NCBI GenBank assembly: GCA_964522845.1
Contig: CAZFZQ010000001.1
Location: 5,415 to 69,414 of the forward strand
Length of the DNA: 64,000 nt
Direction: 5' to 3'
From: CAZFZQ01 sp964522845
Lineage (GTDB): Bacteria; Patescibacteriota; Patescibacteriia; GCA-002772895
Shown here: positions 37,660 through 45,242 of the stretch, in pieces
How positions within the stretch are numbered: the stretch's first letter is position 1
Layout of the letters: every line of letters begins with the position of its first letter
Position numbers and translations under genes: made by a program
Notes under the pieces: generated by a model
Seen by the model: only the letters and a program-made list of their open reading frames with translations
Databases searched by the model: none
Told to the model about the DNA's origin: nothing

Positions 37660-37793
37660 CCCAGTAAGACCAACTTTGGCTGTTTTTTCTCTAAATTTAG
37701 CTAAAATAAAGATTTGAGTTTGTAGAAATCAACTAACTTTTATCCAAAATCAAACTTTAAAAAAGACTTAATTTCCAAAGTTGTCTTACTGGG
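37660..37793. mobile_element. Nuclease-less inverted-repeat element related to the GIY-YIG element
   Basis: The ends are CCCAGTAAGACCAACTTTGG (37660-37679) and its 19-base reverse complement (37775-37793), which lacks one C. The same one-base asymmetry occurs in the GIY-YIG element at 38852-39160. CTTGA is duplicated at 37655-37659 and 37794-37798. The 95-base interior is AT-rich with no ORF. The element sits directly against the -35 box of the next promoter. Confidence 0.75.
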
Positions 37794-37794
37794 C

Positions 37795-37823
37795 TTGACA
37801 AAAGAGCGAAAATGTGCTATACT
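37795..37823 (+). promoter_or_regulatory. Strong sigma70-type promoter
   Basis: TTGACA (37795-37800) and TATACT (37818-37823) are 17 bases apart. The start point near 37830 gives a ~20-base leader to the ATG at 37851. The -35 box lies in the duplicated target of the adjacent inverted-repeat element. Confidence 0.8.
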
Positions 37824-37850
37824 TCTCGCATATTTCAATAATGCTCAAAT

Positions 37851-38819
37851 ATGCTTAAATTAGGCAAAATAGCACTCTTTTTAGCCATATTCGCGGTTTT
37901 CGCCGCCGGTATTTTTGCATACAAAACAAAAGCCGAGGCCGCAAGCTGTGATTCCCCCTTTCAATATATAGATAAGACGGATGAGGTGTATAATCGCTTC
38001 ATTTGCGATAAAAACGTCCAGGTTTATTATTTTCCCGTAGTTTCCGACGGCCGCAAATATACGATTACTTTGAAGGACTTGTCCGGCGACCAGAAGCTTT
38101 ATGCCAGCCGCTATAAGGGCGAAGTTGATAAAATTGACAATCTGTTAAATTGGCGCTGCAAGGGATATCATTGCGACAGCGCGACGAGCTATGGAGATAC
38201 GAAGTTTGTAACTTTTGCCGCGCCGGAAGGAGAGCGGGATTATTACAGCTGGTTTGCGGTTTATGGCGCAACCGCCGGCCGATACCAAGTTGGCGTTTCC
38301 AATGGCGGCGTGATTCAGTTTGCCTCCGCCGACAACCCCGTCATTTCAAATACTTCAAACATAGCTTATAATTCATACTTAACCGGCGACTTGCCTTCCA
38401 TTGTTTGGAAAACCATGCCGCTCGCGAGCAATTATTCTTTTTTCAATAATTATTGGACCAGTATTTATTTTAACGACAATGATTGGTCCTACATATCGTT
38501 GCCGGATAACGGCTGGGGATGCGAACATTGTTATCGCGCGTATCGCGGAACTTTTTATTTGGACGCGGTGCCAAGCAATTTACAAATGCATTTTGCAAGC
38601 GATGACGGAGCGCAAATTTTTGTAAATGGCCAATCCATCGGCAACTGGGGGGGGCAAAACAAGGATGGCGCCGGCGGCTGTGTGAACAATAGCAATTGCG
38701 CGGCTAATATAAATATCGGCGATATTCCACTTACCAATTTAGTGAAGGGGAAAAATGTAATTTCCGCGTTTGTTGTGAACGGCCCGCATGGTTCATATTT
38801 TAATTTTAATTTGAAATAA
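37851..38819 (+). CDS. Secreted protein with galactose-binding-like C-terminal domain
   Basis: The N-terminus is a signal peptide: MLKLGKIALF, a hydrophobic core and a likely cut after KTKAEA. The mature ~290 residues contain several cysteine pairs. A C-terminal beta-rich domain (about 200-322) has LQMHFASDDGAQIFVNG and KGKNVISAFVVN, a pattern seen in PA14 and galactose-binding-like folds. It probably binds carbohydrate at the cell surface. Its strong promoter indicates expression separate from the glycan operon. Confidence 0.65.
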   Translation: MLKLGKIALFLAIFAVFAAGIFAYKTKAEAASCDSPFQYIDKTDEVYNRFICDKNVQVYYFPVVSDGRKYTITLKDLSGDQKLYASRYKGEVDKIDNLLNWRCKGYHCDSATSYGDTKFVTFAAPEGERDYYSWFAVYGATAGRYQVGVSNGGVIQFASADNPVISNTSNIAYNSYLTGDLPSIVWKTMPLASNYSFFNNYWTSIYFNDNDWSYISLPDNGWGCEHCYRAYRGTFYLDAVPSNLQMHFASDDGAQIFVNGQSIGNWGGQNKDGAGGCVNNSNCAANINIGDIPLTNLVKGKNVISAFVVNGPHGSYFNFNLK

Positions 38820-38839
38820 AAGGCAGTTTGGGGTAGAAT
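38811..38839 (+). promoter_or_regulatory. Promoter for the GT4 gene, now separated from it by an insertion
   Basis: TTGAAA (38811-38816) and TAGAAT (38834-38839) are 17 bases apart. Transcription would begin near 38846, just before the TATG at 38848. Without the inserted element the GT4 start codon would follow with almost no leader. The -35 box overlaps the end of the secreted-protein gene. Confidence 0.6.
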
Positions 38840-38851
38840 CGTATTTATATG

Positions 38852-39160
38852 CCCGGTAAGACCAACTTTGACCTCTTGCTATGTTCTACGCTTACGTGCT
38901 TTTAAGCTTGAAAGATAAAGAAAAATATATCGGCTATACTGCCGACTTAATAAAACGCATGGAAGAACATAGCAAGGGATTGAATTTTTCCACAAAATAC
39001 AGAAGACCATTGAAACTTATTTATTACGAAGCATGTCTTGATGAAAGAGATGCTAAGCAAAGAGAAAAATATCTAAAAACGACAGCTGGACGAAGATTTT
39101 TAGCCAAAAGATTAAAATATTATCTTTTTTACTGATTATTTTCAAAGTTGTCTTACCGGG
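38852..39160. mobile_element. Inverted-repeat element carrying a GIY-YIG nuclease gene
   Basis: The left end is CCCGGTAAGACCAACTTTGA (38852-38871) and the right end is its reverse complement lacking one C (39142-39160). TATG is duplicated on both sides (38848-38851 and 39161-39164). The element is 309 bases and encodes only an 84-residue GIY-YIG protein. It interrupts the junction between a promoter and the GT4 start codon, and the right-hand TATG copy supplies that ATG. Confidence 0.78.
38881..39135 (+). CDS. GIY-YIG nuclease-domain protein (UPF0213-like)
   Basis: The 84 residues are one GIY-YIG domain: FYAYVLLS replaces the GIY strand, YIG is at 16-18, Arg26 is the likely catalytic arginine, followed by His30 and Glu50 (LIYYEA). 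The C-terminus is basic (KTTAGRRFLAKRLKYY). GIY-YIG enzymes cut DNA and drive homing or repair. The gene fills its inverted-repeat element, with starts and ends 10 and 7 bases from the repeats. I infer that the protein acts on the element ends or target; a stand-alone repair role is the alternative. Confidence 0.82.
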   Translation: MFYAYVLLSLKDKEKYIGYTADLIKRMEEHSKGLNFSTKYRRPLKLIYYEACLDERDAKQREKYLKTTAGRRFLAKRLKYYLFY

Positions 39161-39161
39161 T

Positions 39162-40307
39162 ATGAAGATTGCCCAAGTTGTTTGCACCTTTCCGCCATAT
39201 CGGGGCGGGATTGGCAATTCCGCGTACAATTTAGCTAAAAATTTCGCCTTGCAGGGCGAGGAGGTCTGTGTTTTTACGCCGGACTATAATACCGCAGGCT
39301 TCCCGACCCCCTACAGCGAGGGATTTAAAATTGAGAGGATAAGACCTCTTTTTTCGTCTGGAAACGCAGCCGTCTTGCCTCAGCTTATGTGGCGGCCAAG
39401 AGGTTTTGATGTCATCCATCTTCATCTGCCGTTTTTGGGCGCCACGCTTCCCATCTTCTGGTTTTCTATTTTCCATCCAAAAATCAAGCTGATCGTTACT
39501 TATCATATGGATTTGGCCGGAACGGGATTGAAGAAATCTATTTTTGATTTGTATAAAAAAATTGCCCTTCCCTTAATTTTTCACCGCGCCAATAAAATTA
39601 TTGTCAGTTCGTATGATTACGCGGAGAACTCCGATATTAAAAATTTTTTAGCCAAACATAAAAATAAATTTGTGGAAATTCCTTTCGGCGTTGATGAACA
39701 CAAATTTTGTCCAACGGAAAAAAACGCCGCGCTCGCGGAAAAATATTTTATTGACGCGGAAACTAAGACGCTTCTTTTTGTCGGGGGCTTGGACGCGGCG
39801 CATTATTTTAAGGGCCTGGATATTTTATTGCGCGCTTTAAAAAAAGTGGCGGAGTCGGGTTTGGAAAATATAAAACTTATCGTCGTGGGCGACGGGGAAC
39901 TGAAATCCGAATATCAAAATCAGGCCGAGTTTTTGCATTTGCGGGATAAAATTATTTTTGCGGGAAATATTTCCGATGCCGAACTCCCGGATTATTACAA
40001 TTTGGCGGACGCGTTTGTCCTGCCGTCAATTGATAAGTCCGAGGCCTTCGGCTTGGTTTTGCTTGAGGCGGCCGCTTGCGCAAAGCCCGCGATCGCGTCG
40101 GATTTGCCCGGCGTGCGCATGGTGGTAAAAAATAATCAGACCGGATTTTTATCCAAGCCGGCTGATGTTGACGATTTAGCGGAAAAAATCAAACAATTAT
40201 TTTCCGATAGCGAGATGATAAAAAAAATGGGCAAGTCCGCCCGTGAAATGGTTTTGGAAAAATATAGCTGGGAAAAAGTTGCAGAGGTTTATTTAAAAAA
40301 TTTTTAA
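39162..40307 (+). CDS. GT4-family glycosyltransferase
   Basis: The protein begins MKIAQVVCTFPPYRGGIGN, a standard GT4 start. It has VTYHMDLAG in the N-terminal domain and LLFVGGLDAAHYFKG, IVVGDGEL and SEAFGLVLLEAAACAKP in the donor domain. At 381 residues it is complete. Its ATG lies in the target duplication of the GIY-YIG element. It overlaps the convergent metallopeptidase gene by 15 bases. It is the last glycosyltransferase in the window. Confidence 0.88.
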   Translation: MKIAQVVCTFPPYRGGIGNSAYNLAKNFALQGEEVCVFTPDYNTAGFPTPYSEGFKIERIRPLFSSGNAAVLPQLMWRPRGFDVIHLHLPFLGATLPIFWFSIFHPKIKLIVTYHMDLAGTGLKKSIFDLYKKIALPLIFHRANKIIVSSYDYAENSDIKNFLAKHKNKFVEIPFGVDEHKFCPTEKNAALAEKYFIDAETKTLLFVGGLDAAHYFKGLDILLRALKKVAESGLENIKLIVVGDGELKSEYQNQAEFLHLRDKIIFAGNISDAELPDYYNLADAFVLPSIDKSEAFGLVLLEAAACAKPAIASDLPGVRMVVKNNQTGFLSKPADVDDLAEKIKQLFSDSEMIKKMGKSAREMVLEKYSWEKVAEVYLKNF

Positions 40308-40787
40308 CAATTCTTTCAAGTGCCCCAGCCGTTTATAAAATCCCGCGGAATGAATTGATCGCGCGAGCCCCAGTTTTTTGTAATCATAATGGTGCAGCCA
40401 TTCGTGAAGCAGGGTGTCCAAAAAAGTTTTCGGCGCCAGGATTTGCCCGCGCGCGGCCGTGCGGTTGTAAATATAAATATAGTTCGTGCCCGGTTTGTAG
40501 TATCCATACTGCTTGGATACTATTTTGTTTTGAACTCTTTTATGATATTGCCTGGCGGGGGATATTTTTAATTTTACAATGTCAATTTGGGCGGCGTCGG
40601 AGAGTTCGTCCAAAAGCGCTTCGCCGAATTTTTGCCGCTCATATTCTTCGCCGCTATCCAAAAGCGTGCGCGTGAAAAGCAGAATATTGTCCGACGGCCG
40701 GACATCAACCGTCAAAATCCGGTTGCTTTTTTCGTAATTTTTATCTTGAAATGGCATATTTTTCCTTATATTTATATTACCACACAT
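40293..40787 (-). CDS. Small zinc metallopeptidase-like protein (HExxH)
   Basis: The 164-residue protein has an HEWLHHYD motif (HExxH) near residue 133, preceded by TFLDTLL, and a third candidate ligand in HSAGFYKRL. The pattern resembles SprT-like or other minimal zincin domains. There is no signal peptide, so it is probably cytoplasmic. The gene converges on the GT4 gene with a 15-base overlap and diverges from lon. The substrate is unknown. Confidence 0.62.
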   Translation of the reverse strand: MCGNINIRKNMPFQDKNYEKSNRILTVDVRPSDNILLFTRTLLDSGEEYERQKFGEALLDELSDAAQIDIVKLKISPARQYHKRVQNKIVSKQYGYYKPGTNYIYIYNRTAARGQILAPKTFLDTLLHEWLHHYDYKKLGLARSIHSAGFYKRLGHLKELLKIF

Positions 40788-40872
40788 TACCGGGAAATAG
40801 TTGATTTTTTTATATAATTATGCTTAGATGGATATAGGGGGAAGCAAGAACTTTGACAACCAAACCCCATAA

Positions 40873-40886
40873 AAAGGGAGAGGAAG
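40873..40886 (+). promoter_or_regulatory. Ribosome binding site of lon
   Basis: AAAGGGAGAGGAAG lies directly before the ATG at 40887, giving a purine-rich Shine-Dalgarno site. A TATAAT at 40813-40818 may be the -10 box, though I see no good -35 at the right distance. Confidence 0.6.
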
Positions 40887-43310
40887 ATGTCTGAAAATAA
40901 GACCGCAAGAGTAAGGGTAAGTTTGCTGCCGGCTATTATTTTGCCGGAGAAGGCGTTTTTACCATTGTCTTTTTGGTTGAAGTTGAAGGCGGAGACAGTC
41001 ACAGATTATTTGGCTCTTCGCTATATTGCCAAAGGCGAGATCACGGGCATCCATCAAGCGGATTATTTTGGCGGCCCGGTGGTTTTGATTCCCGGAAAAC
41101 TTCGGCCGGCCGTGGACAAAACGGTTTCGTCTTCACGCAAGACCTTTGACGGAATTGCGGTTTTGGCAAAAATTAGAGAATGTATCAAGCTTGCCGATGG
41201 AGTTGAATACCGCGCGGCAATCTATCAAAAAATCCATGTTAAGCGATTGGTTTTTACCAACAATATGCATTTCGCGGAAATCAAAAATGCGTTTTTCCAC
41301 GACGATGTTGATTCGGATGAAGCCAAAGAAATAAAGAGAATGATCATCCGAATGCTTAACGAGCTTCAGCCATTTCAGTGTTTTATTAATGAGAAGCGGG
41401 TGCAAAAAATATGCGAAGCGGATAGCCCGCTGATTTTTTCTGAACGGATGATTTATCATTTTAATAAACATTTGTTCAAAGAAGCGGGTGAGATTTTTAG
41501 CGATGAGGAGCTGGTCCGGTATTTTAACGAACCGAATACGGTAAAAAAATTAAAGGCGATTCTGAAAAAGCTGTCCATCGTTCTTACTAGCCAAAAGACA
41601 AAACTGGAAATTAATAAAAAAGTCGCGGCGGTAGCGGGATCTGAACAAAGGAAATACCTACTGCGCCAAAGCGCGCAAACACTGCAAAATGAGCTGGATG
41701 AGCTTCAGCAGAAAGACCGGCCCGTAGACGATATTATGGAAAAGCTCAAAGCGCGTATCGAAGCGGCCGAAATGCCGGAAGAAGCTGAGAAAATGGCTAA
41801 GAAACAGCTTGAACGCCTAAAAATGATTCCGCGGGAATCTCCGGAATACGCTATGACCTTGACTTATCTGGATTGGCTCTGCGACTTGCCGTGGAATGGC
41901 AAAACCGAAGAAACCGTTGACATTATTTGGGCAAGGCAGATTTTGAACGGCGATCATTATGGGCTTGAAAAAGTAAAACGGCGGATTATTGAGCATTTGG
42001 CGATTTTGAAATTGAAACCCAATAAAAAGCCGCCGATTCTCTGTTTCGTCGGCCCTCCGGGTGTCGGAAAAACGTCTCTCGGAAAATCCATCGCTCATGC
42101 CATGGGCAGAAAATTTGTCCGCATTTCTTTGGGCGGTGTCCGCGACGAAGCGGAAATCCGCGGGCATCGCCGGACCTATGTCGGCGCTCTTCCCGGACGG
42201 ATTTTGCAGAACATAAAAAGAGCCGGAACAAAGAATGCGGTTTTCATGCTGGATGAAATTGACAAGCTTGCTTCGGATTTCAGCGGCGATCCAGCGTCCG
42301 CCTTGCTGGAAGTGCTGGATCCGGAGCAAAATTTCGCCTTCTCCGACCACTACTTGGAAGTTTCGTATGATTTGTCGCCAATATTTTTCATTTGCACGGC
42401 CAATCTTGAGGATCCCATTCCTCCGGCGTTGCACGACAGAATGGAATTTATCCGTTTGGCGGGATATACGCCCCAGGAAAAATACGAAATCGCCAAAAGG
42501 TTTTTGATCCCCAAGCAGATGGAAGAAAATGGCGTGGAAAAAAAGGGATTGAAAATTACCGATGGCGCGCTATATTCTTTGGTTGATAATTACACGCGGG
42601 AAGCCGGCGTACGCAATCTGGAACGGGAAATCGCTTCAGCCATCAGAAACCGCGCTGTTCTGATCGCGCAGAACAAAGAGTTCAAGACCGAAATTTGGGC
42701 AAGCGACCTTTTGGAAATTTTTGGTCCGGCGCGCTTTGAAATTACCGGTGGCGTTGACATTCATATTCCGGGCGTGGTCACGGGTTTGGCCTGGACTGAA
42801 GTTGGCGGCTGCACTTTGATCATTGAATCGAGTAAAATGCCAAGAGCCGGCAATGAAGAAAATCTGAAATACACCGGCCGTCTGGGCGATGTGATGAAGG
42901 AATCAATTGAAGTGGCGTGGGATGTCGCTCGCGACAAGAGTAATGTTAATGCATCGCTTTGGCAAAATTCCAGAATTCATCTGCATGTGCCTGAAGGCGC
43001 AACGCCCAAAGATGGCCCGTCTGCCGGAGTAGCTATGACCATATCATTGATTTCGACACTTTCCAGCCGTTTAGTGCGTCCTGATTTGGCTATGACCGGC
43101 GAAATTACATTGCGTGGCGGCGGTACGATTCTGCCTGTGGGCGGAATCAAGGAAAAGCTTTTGGCTGCGCATCGCGCCGGCTATAAGTACGCGTTCATTC
43201 CTTCGCAAAACGAAAAAGATTTGTCCGAGGTCCCTGATGATGTCAAGCGGGAAATGGAAATCATGTTGGCGAAAAATATTGACGAAGTGATTAATTTTGC
43301 TCTTCAGTAA
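40887..43310 (+). CDS. lon: ATP-dependent protease Lon
   Basis: The 807-residue protein has an N-terminal substrate-binding region (about 1-300), an AAA+ module with Walker A GPPGVGKT at 389-396 and Walker B (FMLDEIDKL), and a C-terminal protease domain. The catalytic dyad is Ser712 in DGPSAG and Lys755 in GGIKEK, with the usual 43-residue spacing. The N-terminal sequence is divergent from well-studied Lon proteins. Lon degrades misfolded and regulatory proteins in the cytoplasm. The gene has its own ribosome binding site and terminator, so it is monocistronic. Confidence 0.96.
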   Translation: MSENKTARVRVSLLPAIILPEKAFLPLSFWLKLKAETVTDYLALRYIAKGEITGIHQADYFGGPVVLIPGKLRPAVDKTVSSSRKTFDGIAVLAKIRECIKLADGVEYRAAIYQKIHVKRLVFTNNMHFAEIKNAFFHDDVDSDEAKEIKRMIIRMLNELQPFQCFINEKRVQKICEADSPLIFSERMIYHFNKHLFKEAGEIFSDEELVRYFNEPNTVKKLKAILKKLSIVLTSQKTKLEINKKVAAVAGSEQRKYLLRQSAQTLQNELDELQQKDRPVDDIMEKLKARIEAAEMPEEAEKMAKKQLERLKMIPRESPEYAMTLTYLDWLCDLPWNGKTEETVDIIWARQILNGDHYGLEKVKRRIIEHLAILKLKPNKKPPILCFVGPPGVGKTSLGKSIAHAMGRKFVRISLGGVRDEAEIRGHRRTYVGALPGRILQNIKRAGTKNAVFMLDEIDKLASDFSGDPASALLEVLDPEQNFAFSDHYLEVSYDLSPIFFICTANLEDPIPPALHDRMEFIRLAGYTPQEKYEIAKRFLIPKQMEENGVEKKGLKITDGALYSLVDNYTREAGVRNLEREIASAIRNRAVLIAQNKEFKTEIWASDLLEIFGPARFEITGGVDIHIPGVVTGLAWTEVGGCTLIIESSKMPRAGNEENLKYTGRLGDVMKESIEVAWDVARDKSNVNASLWQNSRIHLHVPEGATPKDGPSAGVAMTISLISTLSSRLVRPDLAMTGEITLRGGGTILPVGGIKEKLLAAHRAGYKYAFIPSQNEKDLSEVPDDVKREMEIMLAKNIDEVINFALQ

Positions 43311-43317
43311 GAGTTGC

Positions 43318-43347
43318 AAGAGGCCCCCAAATCGGCCTCTTTTTTTA
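43318..43347 (+). terminator. Rho-independent terminator of lon
   Basis: AAGAGGCC (43318-43325) pairs with GGCCTCTT (43334-43341) over an 8-base loop and is followed by seven T. Confidence 0.9.
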
Positions 43348-43361
43348 TTTATTGAATTATT

Positions 43362-43447
43362 CCTCCCCTTAAGATAAGGGGAGGTTAGGTGGGGTTATGA
43401 ATCTTTAACATAACTCCCCCCTAACCCCCTCTTACCTTAAGAGGGGG
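43362..43447. repeat. Pair of inverted palindromic repeats (CCTCCCCTTAAG family)
   Basis: One unit reads CCTCCCCTTAAGATAAGGGG followed by AGGTTAGGTGGGGTTATGA (43362-43400). A second unit in the opposite orientation occupies 43411-43447. Together they form a long hairpin between lon and the RseP gene. A third unit in + orientation is at 46341-46380. Confidence 0.85.
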
Positions 43448-43488
43448 TGCAGTAGCAATATTTTTTTGCTTATGATAATATTAATATT

Positions 43489-44670
43489 ATGCTAACTACT
43501 ATATTATTATTCGTAATAATCTTAGGGCTTTTGGTTTTTGTCCATGAATTCGGGCATTTTATTGTTGCCAAGAAAATGGGCGTGGGAGTGGAGGAATTTG
43601 GGTTCGGATTTCCTCCGCGTATGATTGGCGTCTACAAAGTCGGGAAAAAACTCCACTGGGTTTTTAAAAAGACGCCGTCTTTTGACGAAAGTATCGCCGG
43701 CGCCATGAAAAGAACGATTTATTCTTTGAATTGGATTCCGCTCGGCGGTTTTGTGAAAATCAAAGGCGAGGAAGGCGGCAGCCGTACGGAAGCCGACAGT
43801 TTTGCCTCCAAAGCCATTTGGAAAAGAATTGTCATTGTGGCTGCGGGCGTGACCATGAATTTGATTTTGGCGGCCGTGATTTTGTCCGTGGGTTTTGGCA
43901 TCGGCATGCCTCAGGCCCTGGACAGGGACATGTCCGGCGCCAAAGTGAAAAATCAAAGCATGCAAATTATTTCCGTGGCAAAAAAATCCGCGGCGGACGC
44001 GGCCGGACTGCAAGCCGGCGACGAGATTTTATCCGTTGACGGCAAGAAATTAAATTTTAAAGAATTGCAGGCCTACGCCACGAGCCGGGTGGGCGAGCAA
44101 ATTAATTATTCCATAAAAAGAGGCGGCGCAATATTGGATAAAAAAATTATTCCCGCGATTTTGCCGGAAACGGGTTATGGCGGCGTGGGCGTTGGTTTGA
44201 TTGAAACCGGCATCGTTTCTTATCCGTGGTATTTGGCAATTTGGAAAGGAATTTTGGAAACAGGGTATTTGCTCAAAGAAATCGTGCTGGCGTTTTATAC
44301 GCTCTTGCGCGATCTTATTTTGGGGCATGGCGCGGCTGTGGATTTGTCCGGTCCCGTGGGCATCGCGGTTTTGACCGGGCGCGTGGCGCGGCTTGGTTTT
44401 TCTTACATTTTGCAGTTTGCGGCCGTGCTCTCGGTTAATTTGGCCGTGGTAAATATTTTGCCTTTGCCCGCGCTGGATGGCGGACGGATTGTTTTTTTCA
44501 TCGTGGAAAAAATCCGCCGCCGGCCAATAAATCAAAAAATAGAATCCGCGGTGCACAACATCGGCTTCGCGCTTTTAATGCTCTTGGTCGCGGTTATCAC
44601 TTATCGCGATTTTGTAAAATTCGGCGACAAGTTTCAGCATTTGTGGCAAAATATAATTAATAAGATATAA
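43489..44670 (+). CDS. rseP: RseP-type site-2 metalloprotease
   Basis: The zinc site HEFGH is at residues 19-23 in the first membrane helix. A PDZ domain covers about residues 155-235 (SAADAAGLQAGDEILSVDG). The third zinc ligand is Asp330 in PALDGGR. At 393 residues with four membrane helices it matches bacterial RseP/RasP. These enzymes cut membrane proteins inside the bilayer, often anti-sigma factors or signal peptide remnants. No anti-sigma factor is visible nearby, so the target is unknown. Confidence 0.93.
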   Translation: MLTTILLFVIILGLLVFVHEFGHFIVAKKMGVGVEEFGFGFPPRMIGVYKVGKKLHWVFKKTPSFDESIAGAMKRTIYSLNWIPLGGFVKIKGEEGGSRTEADSFASKAIWKRIVIVAAGVTMNLILAAVILSVGFGIGMPQALDRDMSGAKVKNQSMQIISVAKKSAADAAGLQAGDEILSVDGKKLNFKELQAYATSRVGEQINYSIKRGGAILDKKIIPAILPETGYGGVGVGLIETGIVSYPWYLAIWKGILETGYLLKEIVLAFYTLLRDLILGHGAAVDLSGPVGIAVLTGRVARLGFSYILQFAAVLSVNLAVVNILPLPALDGGRIVFFIVEKIRRRPINQKIESAVHNIGFALLMLLVAVITYRDFVKFGDKFQHLWQNIINKI

Positions 44671-44673
44671 AAT

Positions 44674-44785
44674 TCCAATCTACGGATGAATCCAAATCTA
44701 CGGATACCTACGGATAAATCATCCGAATAATTCGGATAAAATTCGTAATTTTATTTGTAGATTAGGATGAATTTGTAGATTAGGA
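44674..44785. repeat. Intergenic palindromic repeat with ATCTACGGAT units
   Basis: CAATCTACGGAT, AAATCTACGGAT and CCTACGGAT occur in the left half; TTTGTAGATTAGGAT occurs twice in reverse-complement sense in the right half. CCGAATAATTCGG marks the centre. The region fills the space between the rseP-type gene and the next ORF and would fold into a long stem. Confidence 0.75.
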
Positions 44786-44798
44786 TTTTGATGTAATT

Positions 44799-45176
44799 AT
44801 GCCAGATAATTTGACGCCGGAAGAAACAAAAGACAACGAGCATTCTAAGGGCAGTTTGGATGAGGACACTGAAGGCACGGGTGTTGACGAGCCAAATCTT
44901 GACGAGGCGAGCTGGGATGATGAAGTTGAGCCCGAAGACCGCGAAGATTTTACCGCGGCAAAAATTAAATTTGAAGAATTGACGGACGAGGACCGCGAAA
45001 TTTATTTGGAAATGGTTTCTTTGCGTGAAGAATTCGGCGAAGGCAGCGCGGAAAAAGAGGGGATGGAGGATATAAAAAAGTTAATCAGGAGATGTGAAGA
45101 TATAAAATCAGAACTGATGGAAGGCACGCGGCCCAAATTTTTAGATTTGATGATTAAAAAGTTAAAGGAATTATAA
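44799..45176 (+). CDS. Acidic hypothetical protein
   Basis: The 125-residue protein is very acidic in its first half (many D and E, low complexity) and helical in its second half (LEMVSLREEFG, IKKLIRRCEDIKSEL). It has no signal peptide, membrane segment or recognised domain. It lies upstream of pheS, from which it is separated by a repeat. The charge pattern resembles other orphan proteins in this window. Confidence 0.6.
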   Translation: MPDNLTPEETKDNEHSKGSLDEDTEGTGVDEPNLDEASWDDEVEPEDREDFTAAKIKFEELTDEDREIYLEMVSLREEFGEGSAEKEGMEDIKKLIRRCEDIKSELMEGTRPKFLDLMIKKLKEL

Positions 45177-45177
45177 T

Positions 45178-45238
45178 CCTCACTCTTGGTACTCCAAGGG
45201 GGAGGCGGCCTCTTGGCCGGTGGGGGATTTTTACCCTT
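45178..45238. repeat. Palindromic repeat upstream of pheS
   Basis: CTTGGTACTCCAAG forms a hairpin extended by CCTC and GGAGG. GGCCTCTTGGCC and the tail GTGGGGGATTTTTAC follow. The tail resembles the one inside thrS (61551-61587), suggesting related families. It ends 4 bases before the pheS start. Confidence 0.65.
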
Positions 45239-45242
45239 TAGT

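Noticed and set aside
40853..40858. TTGACA before lon as a -35 box
   Set aside because: The position 17 bases downstream is the Shine-Dalgarno region (GGGAGA), not a -10 box.
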